Assembly: GCA_963556065.3 (NCBI GenBank)
Contig: CAUVYH020000017.1
Coordinates: forward strand, 1 to 64,000
Length of the DNA stretch: 64,000 nt
Reading direction: 5' to 3'
From: JBAXTE01 sp963556065
GTDB lineage: Bacteria > Bacteroidota > Bacteroidia > Bacteroidales > WCHB1-69
Below, piece by piece: positions 17,729-26,703 of this stretch (positions within the stretch are counted from its first letter, which is position 1; every line of letters begins with the position of its first letter). The position numbers were made by a program, and so were the translations under genes. The notes below the pieces were generated by a model. It was not told where the DNA came from. It saw nothing but the letters and a program-made list of their open reading frames with translations, and made no database searches.

Positions 17729-18604
17729 CTAACTTCTTGCTTCCGCCAATTCCCGAACCAACGTTTCCGGCTTAACTACCGATAAGCTATTGCCATACGA
17801 CAGCAGTTCCATCATTAAGTCGTAGGTGATGTAAACAAAGAGCTTAATTCTCAACTCATGGTCATTGTTTATCAAAACTTGTTGCGATTCGTGCAAGGGG
17901 AACGTTTTGATATATTTTCCCTGAAACGCTTTAAACGAAAGAACAACTTCTTGTGGTTCACAATCTACTCCTCTGATAATGCCGAAGCAGTGTTTGAAAT
18001 ATTCCCGGATGTTGAATTTGGGATAGCTGAATGGTTGATTGGTAATCACCAAATTACTCAAACGATCCAGTCCAAAGGTCTTAATCCGGTTATCGTTCAT
18101 GTCGTTGGCAATCAAATACCAGCGGCTCTTAAACTCTTTCAGGGCCAGTGGTTCCACGTTCCTTTTGGTGGCCCGTTCTTCCCAAAACTTTTTATACTCA
18201 AACCCGATCTTTTTGCAATTCTTGATGGCATGCAGCAGCCCGTAAAGGTTTTCGGTTCCCTGGGGACGACGCTGTTCAAAATGGATATATTTCGACAATC
18301 CATCGGTGATATTCAGGGCGTTAAAGGTGTCGAATGCTTCCAGAATCCGTTCGTTGGCCTCGGGTTCCCCTTCGTACTCGATGAAGTAGGTCTTTTTAGA
18401 AAAATTGTAACGGATTTCAATGTTATACAGCGATTCAATATCCTTGACATCCCGTTGGAAAGTCCGGAAAGCAATGTTGTAGTTGTACGATTGCAACTCC
18501 GATTCGAGGGCCAGATAATCGGAAATTTCTTTAAATGTGGAAGGACTTTTCCGCAACTTGTTCAAAATTAAACTGTAGCGCGATATGGATTCTCTTTTTG
18601 TCAT
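17729..18604 (-). CDS. WYL-domain transcriptional regulator
   Basis: 291 residues: N-terminal winged-helix DNA-binding domain (about 1-65, with RTFQRDVKDIESLYNIEI), then a WYL ligand-sensing domain (about 125-200; its core is KSRWYLIAND and FGLDRLSNL) and a C-terminal extension. WYL regulators respond to small ligands or nucleic acid and act as activators or repressors. It lies upstream of atoD in the same direction, 393 bases away, so control of the lysine cluster is possible but unproven. A TATCTTTG -7 box lies at 18632-18639. Confidence 0.85.
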   Translation of the reverse strand: MTKRESISRYSLILNKLRKSPSTFKEISDYLALESELQSYNYNIAFRTFQRDVKDIESLYNIEIRYNFSKKTYFIEYEGEPEANERILEAFDTFNALNITDGLSKYIHFEQRRPQGTENLYGLLHAIKNCKKIGFEYKKFWEERATKRNVEPLALKEFKSRWYLIANDMNDNRIKTFGLDRLSNLVITNQPFSYPKFNIREYFKHCFGIIRGVDCEPQEVVLSFKAFQGKYIKTFPLHESQQVLINNDHELRIKLFVYITYDLMMELLSYGNSLSVVKPETLVRELAEARS

Positions 18605-19292
18605 TGCAACATGTTTTTTAATTACTTAAAGCAAAGATATGGAGAAACCATGACAAAAAGCGGCGTGGTATAAAATTTTATGATGAAAATTTGAGGATAG
18701 ATTTATTGTTTCATCTCATTTTCAAATCCAGCTAATCTTGCAAATCTGCTCTAAAAAAAACAGCCTGAAATATCAGCGATAAACATATTTCAATCAAGTT
18801 AACCCTGTCTGAAAAGAAGACTGCATAGCATATACTCGCATCGTACAATCAATCCGCCCAACTGGCGGAGAGCTCAGCGCGATGCAGTGAGCTTGCCGAA
18901 CTGAAGCTAATCTTCAAATTACTTCATCTTCAAATCCTTTAACCTTGACAAAAAAGGTGACTGAGCAGCCGAGTGATTGAGTAGCAAGTGAACCGACTTT
19001 TTGCTATACACAAAGCAGGCACAAAAGGCACAGAGGAAAAGGATTTTATTGGTGTTTTTCAATCTTTAAAATCCCATCAAAAAAAACTGATTAGTATATC
19101 TTCGCATTGCGCAACCGACCGGAGTGAGCTCAGCGAAGCTAATCTTCTCATCTTCAAATTATCTCATTTTCAAATTCTGTAAATCCTGTCTAAAATCCAA
19201 TATCTTCTCCAACAGAAACTATTCCTCATTGCTTCTCTAAGCCGTCCAAGTCACTGAATTCATCCGTCTCCTTGAAATATTCAAACGGATGT
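18605..19292. other. Gene-free repeat-rich spacer
   Basis: 688 bases. The only frame, at 18988-19182, has no start context or domain. The block contains degraded repeat text: several AATCTTCAAATTACTTCATC-like units (near 18908, 19142), GAGCTCAGCG at 18870 and 19128, and a CACAAAAGGCACAGAGG unit near 19020. It appears to be an accumulation site of intergenic repeats. Confidence 0.45.
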
Positions 19293-19934
19293 CTATTTTT
19301 TCTTACTCTTGTACCAACCTTTATTGTTCAACATTTCAATAATATCCTTCAGGGGTATCACTTCTTCGTCACATTGAATATTGGCAATATCGGTTGACAA
19401 CATTTCCTTGGCATCGTAATTTTTCTTTAAGGCTTTCATCAATTCCGGGCATTTTCCAAAATATTCCTTTAACAAATTGATGACCTTTTCATTGTTTTTT
19501 CCTGCCCCAATGGTTTCTCCCCGGTCATATACCTTGATTTTTGGTTCCACCACATTTCCTGCGATATCAATGATATAGTAATAATACCAATCCCACCAAT
19601 ATTGCAAAAGGATGTATTTGCTGTTAACCGCCAAAATTTCCATCAGCCTAAGACCATTGCCGTTTTCTTTGAGCGGGTAGCAAACAAACGCACGATTGCC
19701 GATAAACATCCATTTAATGTTTTTTTGCCGAATTTCTTTATATTCCTTGTCTTTATCGTAATATATAACATCTTCTTTCATTAAAGTTACGTTGTTAAAC
19801 ATATAGACGACTTCGTCATCCATGTTGCAAAAGACCCCAACGGTATCGACACTTTTTTGCTTTTTTTGAGCATTTGCATTGAGGCTGAAGAGGCAAGCAA
19901 TAAATACGATGGATAATAGCTTTGTGATTTTCAT
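19293..19934 (-). CDS. Hypothetical secreted protein
   Basis: 213 residues with a clean signal peptide (MKITKLLSIVFIACLFSLNANA, cut before QKKQK). The mature part has an aromatic segment, QYWWDWYYYYIIDIAG, near residue 112-127, and mixed alpha/beta composition. I do not recognise a family. A TACATTTG -7 box is found on the minus strand at 19961-19968. Confidence 0.7.
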   Translation of the reverse strand: MKITKLLSIVFIACLFSLNANAQKKQKSVDTVGVFCNMDDEVVYMFNNVTLMKEDVIYYDKDKEYKEIRQKNIKWMFIGNRAFVCYPLKENGNGLRLMEILAVNSKYILLQYWWDWYYYYIIDIAGNVVEPKIKVYDRGETIGAGKNNEKVINLLKEYFGKCPELMKALKKNYDAKEMLSTDIANIQCDEEVIPLKDIIEMLNNKGWYKSKKK

Positions 19935-20009
19935 ATTGATTTATTTTGGTAATTTTTTGGCAAATGTATTTATTTTTTAACAACGTTACAATACTATGAA
20001 AAAATAAAT

Positions 20010-20405
20010 TCACTCCACCTCCAAAATCATCTCCAGCAGATAACGTTCACCCTCACTCTTCGAAGCCGTCCAAATCACCGACGCCTCTTTTAGTTGGAAA
20101 TACTCGATTACTTTGGCTATCGTGCCCAAAGCCAAGTCGGGCAACCGTTTCGGGGAGTCGAAGTTAAGGATCACGGTTGGTTTTTCCTTCAACTCAATTT
20201 CCTTGAAAAACTGAATTCGTCTCTCCTCAAATTCCGCCGACAAATAGGCATCGTTTTGGGCTTCAAAGGCCATGTTTTTACGGATAAATTTCTGATTCAA
20301 CGGCAGGATCGCCAATATATCAAGCAAATCGGCACCCACAATCATTTCTCGCTGATTGGTTTCAAATTTCCCGCTTGGGGGAACGCTTCGGAGGTCTGTT
20401 TTCAT
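20010..20405 (-). CDS. Hypothetical protein
   Basis: 131 residues, soluble, mixed charge, no signal peptide. A basic GKFETNQREMIVGADLLD start and a C-terminal part ending YLLEMILEVE are visible. It is not recognised. The upstream side (20406-20480) is a CACAGAGG/CCTCTGTG-type intergenic repeat, so the start at 20405 lies next to repeat sequence and could be further in, for example at the MIVGADLL methionine. Confidence 0.5.
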   Translation of the reverse strand: MKTDLRSVPPSGKFETNQREMIVGADLLDILAILPLNQKFIRKNMAFEAQNDAYLSAEFEERRIQFFKEIELKEKPTVILNFDSPKRLPDLALGTIAKVIEYFQLKEASVIWTASKSEGERYLLEMILEVE

Positions 20406-20485
20406 ACGTTTACCACAGAGGACACAGAGGGACGCAGAGTTTAAATTGTATTTCTCCGTGAATCTCCGTGCTCTCCGTGGTTGAT
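20406..20485. repeat. CACAGAGG-type inverted intergenic repeat
   Basis: CCACAGAGGACACAGAGG at the left and CTCCGTGCTCTCCGTGG at the right are near inverted repeats. A related unit is near 22620-22690. This kind of repeat is common between genes in Bacteroidota. Confidence 0.55.
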
Positions 20486-20594
20486 TTATAAAATTAATTG
20501 TGTAAAAGTAAGATGTGGGGATGCCAAACGGTGTCGTCCTTTGAGTCTATGCGGAAAACTACACTTTTATTATAAAGTGGATTCTTAAATTGCT

Positions 20595-21314
20595 TTAATT
20601 CAGCACTTTAATAGTTTCTCTAAGAAATTTATTGATGTTAGGTAATAGATTATCGTAAAAATCTTTTCTTCTTTGATAATTTCTACCTCTTGCAGATGGG
20701 TGAATACATTGAACCGCATAAACCATTCTATCCCCAATTTTTACAAACTTAAGATATTCAAAAATACCTGTTGTTTGGTTGTTAATATTTTTGAAATTTA
20801 TTCCGATTAACGCTCTTTGTCCTTGAAAATAAACAACATCAGGATTTATTAATTTAATTTCCTTTAATTTAAATTCAGCGCATTGCTCATAAAAAAAGTC
20901 AGGTAATTGATCAGATGAACCTATTCGGGAGCATTTACATGAATTTGTCATTGAAAAGTTTTTTAATAATTCAAATTCATCCGTAATATTAAATAAATTT
21001 GACAGAATGAGTTTTGTTCCTTTCATGTGAGGGTTGTGATCATTTTTTTCAACATCTGTTGTTCTCTCATCAATAATACTTATGCCACCAGATCCACAAT
21101 CAAGAGAAACTACTAATACTTTAATTTTCGATTCATCAGGGAATTTTGATCCGATATGGCATTGCATACCTTGAGCTAAAGAAATATTGCTAATAGCCGC
21201 CTTGTTGTTACATTTATCTTTGTTTGGACAATTAAACTGTCCTTTATCAGGGATTATTCCGTTTTCATTGTAATAATCATTTAATACTTTTAAAACTTCT
21301 TCTCTTTTTTCCAT
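20595..21314 (-). CDS. Uracil-DNA-glycosylase-like protein with Cys cluster (putative)
   Basis: 239 residues. Segments fit the UDG fold: VLVVSLDCGSG (about 66-76) at the place of the GxxPG motif, MTNSCKCSRIG (about 121-131), INPDVVYFQGQRAL (about 160-173) as the P-xVI-xxG-xxA block, and CIHPSARG (about 207-214) as the HPS motif. N-terminal cysteines (FNCPNKDKCN, MQCHIG) plus CKC could hold an Fe-S cluster as in family 4/5 enzymes. The catalytic Asp/Glu is not obvious, so DNA glycosylase activity is uncertain. It could be a member of a divergent UDG-like family linked to mobile or defence functions. Confidence 0.5.
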   Translation of the reverse strand: MEKREEVLKVLNDYYNENGIIPDKGQFNCPNKDKCNNKAAISNISLAQGMQCHIGSKFPDESKIKVLVVSLDCGSGGISIIDERTTDVEKNDHNPHMKGTKLILSNLFNITDEFELLKNFSMTNSCKCSRIGSSDQLPDFFYEQCAEFKLKEIKLINPDVVYFQGQRALIGINFKNINNQTTGIFEYLKFVKIGDRMVYAVQCIHPSARGRNYQRRKDFYDNLLPNINKFLRETIKVLN

Positions 21315-21354
21315 TTGGTTGATTTTTTAATGGTTAATTTATAGTGGGAACATT

Positions 21355-22194
21355 TCAACAAAAATAGTTAAATATTTTTAAAGAAGGCCTTTTTTTATTG
21401 ACTTGATTTGAAATCTCCTTAGCAGTCATCTTTTGGTCTAGAAAGTAATCCCGATGCCCTTCCAATAGTCGGTCTTTAATGTTTTCGAATTCCTTGATGA
21501 TATTTGATTCGATGTATTGTGAAGCAGAAAGCATTGCTTGTTTCTCTGATTCTCCGTTTTTGATATAATATTCGTAATGCTCAACGTAGGAGTGGCAATA
21601 CTGTTCGGTATATTTATTTGATGCCATCAAATCAGCGTATTGATGAGAATAGGTGGTCGATTTGCCCGATTCAATTTGCGCTTTGTAGCTGATTGCGTAA
21701 TCATTGGCTCGTTCGATTGGACGTTTGAAATCTAATTTTTCTTCAAACACGATCAACAAATAGTTTGTAAATAATTCATCTGCATTAAGATGTTTGCAAT
21801 GTATAAGTAGCTCCTTTTTTGCTTGTTCTGGGTTGTCGAAATGTAGTTTGTGATACGCTTCAGAAAGAGCTTGTTCTCCATTATGATAAGTATCTGCTGC
21901 AAAATAAGCCCATTCATCACCATGTCCAATGTTGATTTGTTCCATAAAGCGCTCCGAAAAGAGAAGCGTGGTTTCCAAGGCATCCTCTTTGACGGTGTAA
22001 TACTCTTCAAACTTCAATGTGTCAAACTCATTGGTGTGCATTGAACAGTAGATTTCAGCTTCCTCGTAAAATTCATCATAAGCATTGTTGTAGTAGCTGA
22101 CGAAACACTCATGAAATTTATCAGGGATATTTTTTTCGGTGAAAATCTTAATCAAATCCTTTTTGCAAGGTTGGTTTCTTTTGTAAATTCTCAT
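21355..22194 (-). CDS. Hypothetical Tyr/His-rich helical protein
   Basis: 279 residues, highly charged and aromatic, no signal or membrane segment. Repeated motifs of the form YxxxxYxxY/HxY (YNNAYDEFYEEAEIY, YSHQYADLM, YTEQYCHSYVEHYEYY) suggest helical repeats with period about 30. I do not recognise the family. It may form a unit with the UDG-like gene downstream (40-base gap, same strand). Confidence 0.6.
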   Translation of the reverse strand: MRIYKRNQPCKKDLIKIFTEKNIPDKFHECFVSYYNNAYDEFYEEAEIYCSMHTNEFDTLKFEEYYTVKEDALETTLLFSERFMEQINIGHGDEWAYFAADTYHNGEQALSEAYHKLHFDNPEQAKKELLIHCKHLNADELFTNYLLIVFEEKLDFKRPIERANDYAISYKAQIESGKSTTYSHQYADLMASNKYTEQYCHSYVEHYEYYIKNGESEKQAMLSASQYIESNIIKEFENIKDRLLEGHRDYFLDQKMTAKEISNQVNKKRPSLKIFNYFC

Positions 22195-22236
22195 TTTATA
22201 GTTGCTATTGATTATAAAACCAGCGTGATTTGCCGA

Positions 22237-22524
22237 TTAATATATATTGAATGGAGTCGTTTTCCATATTATTTGATCACCGTCATCAACTACTTCAACA
22301 GAATATTTGAAATTTCCATTAAGTTCACTTGTTTCCAATATTCCGGAGTATTCATTTTTTGTTTTTTTTACAAGTTCTAACCGTTTAATTGTAATGCCTT
22401 TGCCTTGAAACTCTTCTTTCATTGAAGACTTCACATTTTTTGTGACTTCTTCTATCGAATTGCCACAGGAACTTAATGCTATTGCGATAATTGTTGCAAA
22501 TAGCAGTGTTTTAATTGTTTTCAT
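22237..22524 (-). CDS. Small lipoprotein
   Basis: 95 residues. Type II signal with lipobox ALSSC (Cys20), then a short beta-rich domain of about 70 residues ending PFNIY. It resembles DUF4333-like small lipoproteins in size, but no family is confirmed. Confidence 0.7.
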   Translation of the reverse strand: MKTIKTLLFATIIAIALSSCGNSIEEVTKNVKSSMKEEFQGKGITIKRLELVKKTKNEYSGILETSELNGNFKYSVEVVDDGDQIIWKTTPFNIY

Positions 22525-22724
22525 ATTTTTAAGTTTGGTTTATGCCACAAAACTACAACCCCACCACGCCAAAAAGTGTCATTGGCAATAAGAGAATGTT
22601 CAAATTCTTTATTTATTTTAAATCTTTGTGTAACTTTGTGTCTCCTTTGTGAATCGTGGTGCTTAAATCGAGGGCACAAAAGGCACGAAGGGCGAATTAT
22701 ATAACCGGATTTATTTTTTGAACT

Positions 22725-24194
22725 ATGAATCAACAACTGTTCGTCTACAATACCCTGAGTCGTAAAAAAGAGCTCTTCGAGCCGATTAAGTCCCCTTTTG
22801 TCGGGATGTATGTCTGTGGTCCCACCGTTTATGGCGACCCGCATTTGGGTCACGCCCGTCCGGGAATCACTTTCGATCTGATCTTCCGTTATCTTACCCA
22901 TTTGGGTTATAAAGTGCGCTATGTCCGCAATATTACCGATGTGGGTCACCTCGAAAACGATGCCGACGAAGGCGAAGATAAAATTGCAAAAAAGGCCCGT
23001 CTGGAGCATCTCGAACCCATGGAAGTGGCCCAGTATTACCTCGATCGATACCATTTTGCAATGGATAAACTCAATGTACGACGTCCGAGCATCGAGCCCC
23101 GCGCTTCGGGACATATCATCGAGCAGATGGAGATCGTCCAGAAAATTATCGATGCCGGTTATGGTTACGAATCCAATGGATCCATCTATTTCGACATGGT
23201 CAAGTATAACCAGAAATATCATTACGGAAAATTATCCGGACGTGTTTTGGACGATTTGCTGGCTACGACCCGCGAACTCGACGGACAGGACGAAAAGCGC
23301 AATCCGGCCGATTTTGCCTTGTGGAAAAAAGCATCACCCGAACACATCATGCGCTGGAATTCCCCTTGGAGCATCGGTTTTCCGGGCTGGCATCTGGAAT
23401 GCACGGCCATGAGTACCAAATATTTGGGCGAAACGTTCGACATTCATGGCGGAGGAATGGATTTGCTGTTTCCGCATCACGAATCGGAAATTTGCCAGTC
23501 GAACATCGCCAACGGACAGGAACCGGCCAAGTATTGGATTCACAACAATATGATCACCATCAACGGGCAGAAAATGGGAAAATCGCTGGGAAATTTTATC
23601 ACACTCAACGAATTTTTCGATGGCAGCCACGCATCCTTAACTCAGCCTTATAGCCCGATGACCATCCGCTTTTTCATTCTTCAGGCGCATTACCGCAGCA
23701 CGGTCGATTTTTCCAACGAAGCCTTACAGGCCGCTGAAAAGGGATTGAAAAAGCTCCTTGCGGCGCAAAATCTGTTGCCAAAACTTAAACCGGCAGCGCA
23801 ATCCTCCGAAGACATCAAGGGGTTGGAACAGAAACTGTACGAGGCCCTCAACGATGATTTTAACAGTCCAATTGCGATTGCTCACTTGTTTGATGCCGTT
23901 CGCATCATCAATTCGGTAAAAGATGGGAAAGCTTCGCTTACGGCAGAAGATCTCGAACTTTTAAAAAAGCTCTTCAACGATTTCGTGAACGAGATTTTGG
24001 GGCTTCAGTCCGAAGAGGTCGCTTCGGGTTCCGACGAAATGCTGAACGGGGTGATGCAGATGCTAATCGAGCTTCGCCAACAGGCCAAAGTGAACAAGGA
24101 TTGGGCAACTGCAGATAAGATTAGAAATGAACTCGGCGCACTCAATATTGTGTTGAAAGACACCAAGGATGGGGCGGAATGGAGTGTGGAATAA
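22725..24194 (+). CDS. cysS: Cysteinyl-tRNA synthetase
   Basis: 489 residues, full length for CysRS. Class I signature: HLGH at 40-43 and KMGKS at about 284-288 (the KMSKS equivalent). Zn ligands: Cys31 in YVCGPTVYGDPH, then the cysteine in HLECTAMS and the HHESE block. It charges tRNA-Cys. The coding region has a clearly higher GC content than its surroundings, but this is common for conserved genes here. A terminator follows at 24217-24245. Confidence 0.97.
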   Translation: MNQQLFVYNTLSRKKELFEPIKSPFVGMYVCGPTVYGDPHLGHARPGITFDLIFRYLTHLGYKVRYVRNITDVGHLENDADEGEDKIAKKARLEHLEPMEVAQYYLDRYHFAMDKLNVRRPSIEPRASGHIIEQMEIVQKIIDAGYGYESNGSIYFDMVKYNQKYHYGKLSGRVLDDLLATTRELDGQDEKRNPADFALWKKASPEHIMRWNSPWSIGFPGWHLECTAMSTKYLGETFDIHGGGMDLLFPHHESEICQSNIANGQEPAKYWIHNNMITINGQKMGKSLGNFITLNEFFDGSHASLTQPYSPMTIRFFILQAHYRSTVDFSNEALQAAEKGLKKLLAAQNLLPKLKPAAQSSEDIKGLEQKLYEALNDDFNSPIAIAHLFDAVRIINSVKDGKASLTAEDLELLKKLFNDFVNEILGLQSEEVASGSDEMLNGVMQMLIELRQQAKVNKDWATADKIRNELGALNIVLKDTKDGAEWSVE

Positions 24195-24216
24195 ACGTCT
24201 ATAACGTCTAATTTTT

Positions 24217-24245
24217 AGGGTAAGCACAGCGCTTGCCCTTTTTTA
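24217..24245 (+). terminator. cysS: Rho-independent terminator after cysS
   Basis: AGGGTAAGC (24217-24225), five-base loop, GCTTGCCCT (24231-24239), followed by a T run. Confidence 0.8.
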
Positions 24246-24492
24246 TGATGAAAGTCCCATATTAATCGATTATCCGGAGATCAATTACAAACTTTCGCAG
24301 AACAGGTTTGCCGGTCTTTGGTGATGCACGGTTCGACTAGGAATCCAAGCCTTTTGTCGGATCGATTTAGCTACAGAATATAGTGATCAATATGTTTGCG
24401 CAAAATGCAGTAAATCAAATTGTTACAAAATATTGCCGAAAGAATGAAAAAGAGATATTAAAAAATAGTATTTTTGCAGAAAATTTGAAAAC

Positions 24493-24867
24493 TTGAAAGC
24501 ATTTTGTTTTAGCATTGTCTCAATTCTTGTTATTGCATCTACTTGCATAACGGTTAATGTTTCAATGAAAAAAAAGCAAGCGGCTCAAAGTCAAAACTTA
24601 AAAAGAGTTGAAACACTCACCCAATGTTCGTTTTCACAACCGGTAAAAAAAACACGGTTAAAAAACATAAGCGAATCTTGTTGCTTGTCCGAACAAGTAA
24701 TAGATATTGAAAAATTAGCGTTGTTCAATAAATCATTGGTTTCTTTTAGTCAAATTCAAGCAGGTCAATTTGAAAATATATTTGTTGAACGATTCTCGCA
24801 TCGTTCTTTTTTTTGTACTAAAGTAGATATTCCCCACTTACCGCAATATAAGATGTTAAGAACCTGA
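24493..24867 (+). CDS. Hypothetical protein with N-terminal membrane segment
   Basis: 124 residues from a TTG start at 24493. The hydrophobic segment (FCFSIVSILVIASTCITVNV) at once after the start supports TTG over the internal ATG. A -7-like TATTTTTG lies at 24469-24476, so the leader is short. The mature part is basic with several cysteines. Unrecognised; a coding call is moderate. Confidence 0.45.
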   Translation: MKAFCFSIVSILVIASTCITVNVSMKKKQAAQSQNLKRVETLTQCSFSQPVKKTRLKNISESCCLSEQVIDIEKLALFNKSLVSFSQIQAGQFENIFVERFSHRSFFCTKVDIPHLPQYKMLRT

Positions 24868-24947
24868 TTCTTGCATTAAATATTGTTTCCATTGCACAAG
24901 GCATCGATAATCTTTTGTAACGAGTTAATTATTTGTTTTTTTATCAT

Positions 24948-25062
24948 TTCGAGCTACAGCAAAAACTGAATGTAGCAGATTCTCCGATAAAAAATAATGT
25001 TTATAATCAATCGGTTACAATTGTTTGGGCTGGTGAAATGGAAAATTTACCGAAGTTTTATT
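24948..25062. repeat. Dispersed repeat copy 2
   Basis: Shares ATAATCAAT-GGTTACAATT and GAAATG-AAAATTTACCGAAGT with 6888-6985. It lies just before the decarboxylase genes. Confidence 0.45.
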
Positions 25063-25108
25063 ACTTAGATAAGCGATTATTATTATTTCATTTTAAATTT
25101 TAAACATT

Positions 25109-25258
25109 ATGCTGGTATTATTTAAAGCAACAGCGCTTTTAATGATTGGTACTTTTATTATAGGAATGAGCGTTGCATTTATCACCAATGAACTAGGTGT
25201 TCTTTTTACGAAGATGGCAAAACACAAAGAAAAGAAAAAAATGCAGGAACAGCTATGA
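25109..25258 (+). CDS. 49-residue membrane protein, OadG-like candidate
   Basis: ATG 25109 to TGA 25256-25258. One transmembrane segment (about residues 6-28, LLMIGTFIIGMSVAFIT) then a basic tail (KMAKHKEKKKMQEQL). Its stop overlaps the ATG of the decarboxylase beta gene (ATGA at 25255-25258), a translational-coupling arrangement. Small one-TM gamma subunits accompany OadB-type pumps, which is the basis for the call. It is shorter and more basic than the usual OadG. Confidence 0.6.
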   Translation: MLVLFKATALLMIGTFIIGMSVAFITNELGVLFTKMAKHKEKKKMQEQL

Positions 25259-26476
25259 AAGAGATAAATTTTGATGTTTTGTTTCAAGGAATCTCAACGT
25301 TAATACATGGAGATTTAGTAATTTCGATAACCCGTGTCTTTTTAATCATTTTAGGGATCATATTGGTTTATTTAGGGCGTAAAGGTATTTTAGAAGCCTT
25401 GATAATGATTCCCATGGGTTTGGGAATGGCAGCCATAAACTGTGGTGTATTAATTATGCCCGATGGCAAATCTGGGAACATTTTTGTAGATGCATTGGCC
25501 ACCGATCCCATCGTGCTAATGGATAAACTGCAAATAAACTTTCTTCAACCCATTTATACATTTATGTTTAGCAATGGGCTGATTGCCTGTTTGGTATTTA
25601 TGGGAATCGGAGTTATTTTGGATATTAATTTCCTACTTCGCCGCCCGTTTGTAAGTATGTTCTTGGCTCTTTGTGCAGAATTAGGTACCTTTCTTACTTT
25701 TCCAATAGCGCACTTAATGGGTCTCAATTATGGCGAAAGTGCATCTGTAGCCATGATTGGAGGTGCCGATGGTCCAATGGTCTTATTTACATCTCTAACC
25801 TTGTCAAAAAAGTATTTTTGTTCCGATTTCTGTGGTTGCATATCTGTACTTAGGATTGACGTATGGGGGTTAATCCGTTTTTGGTAAAACTAATGGTGCC
25901 AAAAAAGTACAGGGCAATTAAAATGGTTCCGACAAAAAATGCCAAGCAATTTAAACCGGAAACAAAAAATCACTTTTTGCAGTTATCCTTTGTGTTATTC
26001 TCTGCATTCTTTTCCCGGTTGCCTCTCCTCTGTTTTTGTCTCTGTTTGTTTGGAGTTGTAATTAAGGAATCCGGCCTGAAACCGGTAATTGATGTATTAA
26101 GCGGCCCCAATATTATATGGTTCTACGTTTTTCCTCGGTTTAATGTTGGGGGTGCTTTGCGATGCACAGTTACTCCTTGATCCTAGAGTCCTTAAATTGT
26201 TAGTTCTTGGAATCGTGGCCTTGTTGCTATCCGGAATCGGTGGTATTTTAGGCGGCTGTGGCAATGTACTTTTTCACCAAAGGGAACTTTAATCCTGTAA
26301 TTGGTATTGCTGGCGTTAGCTGTGTCCCAACAACGGCTAAAGTAGCACAAAAAATTGTAAGCAAGGACAATCCTTCGTCAATGGTCTTGGCTGAGGCGAT
26401 GGGTGCTAATATTTGCGGGGTGATTACTTCTGCTATTATTGCAGGTATTTATATTACAATAATTCCTTTGCTTTAG
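25255..26476 (+). pseudogene. oadB: Na+-translocating decarboxylase beta subunit, multiply frameshifted
   Basis: Segments in all three frames rebuild an OadB/MmdB/GcdB-type membrane subunit of about 405 residues: MIPMGLGMAAIN, GVILDINFLLRRP, GLNYGESASVAMIGGADGPM (the GGADGP Na+-site block), YPFLVKLMVPKKYR, VIKESGLKPVIDVLSGP, LLLSGIGGILGG and GIAGVSCVPTTAKVAQKIV, ending AGIYITIIPLL. Indels are near 25815, 25865, 25970-26050, 26120-26160 and 26255. The subunit couples biotin-linked decarboxylation to Na+ export. Neither the alpha (carboxyltransferase) nor the biotin-carrier gene is next to it. Confidence 0.85.
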
Positions 26477-26617
26477 CTTTCATTTCATTACTTTTTTCGA
26501 GTTGTTCATTTCCTCATTAGACAGTGAGTTGTAAATGGACAACTTTTTTATATCTATCCACTTTGCAATAAATGCTGAAGTTAAAAAAGTATGCAATGCT
26601 TATTAGATAAAAATACT

Positions 26618-26625
26618 TAATTTTG
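26618..26625 (+). promoter_or_regulatory. -7 box of the glutaminyl cyclase gene
   Basis: TAATTTTG, 79 bases before the ATG at 26704. No clear -33 element. Confidence 0.4.
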
Positions 26626-26703
26626 CATTCTAAGTCGGTAATTTTTAAAAGGATTGAATTCCTTGTATGCATAAATAAATAGGTTAATCTAAAAATATAT
26701 TAA

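Noticed and set aside
18988..19182. 64-residue frame in the repeat-rich spacer
   Set aside because: It runs through repeat text and lacks start context or recognisable features.
24948..25075. B12 or other riboswitch before the decarboxylase genes
   Set aside because: The similar segment at 6888-6985 precedes a transposase region, not a metabolic gene, and no aptamer core is recognisable.
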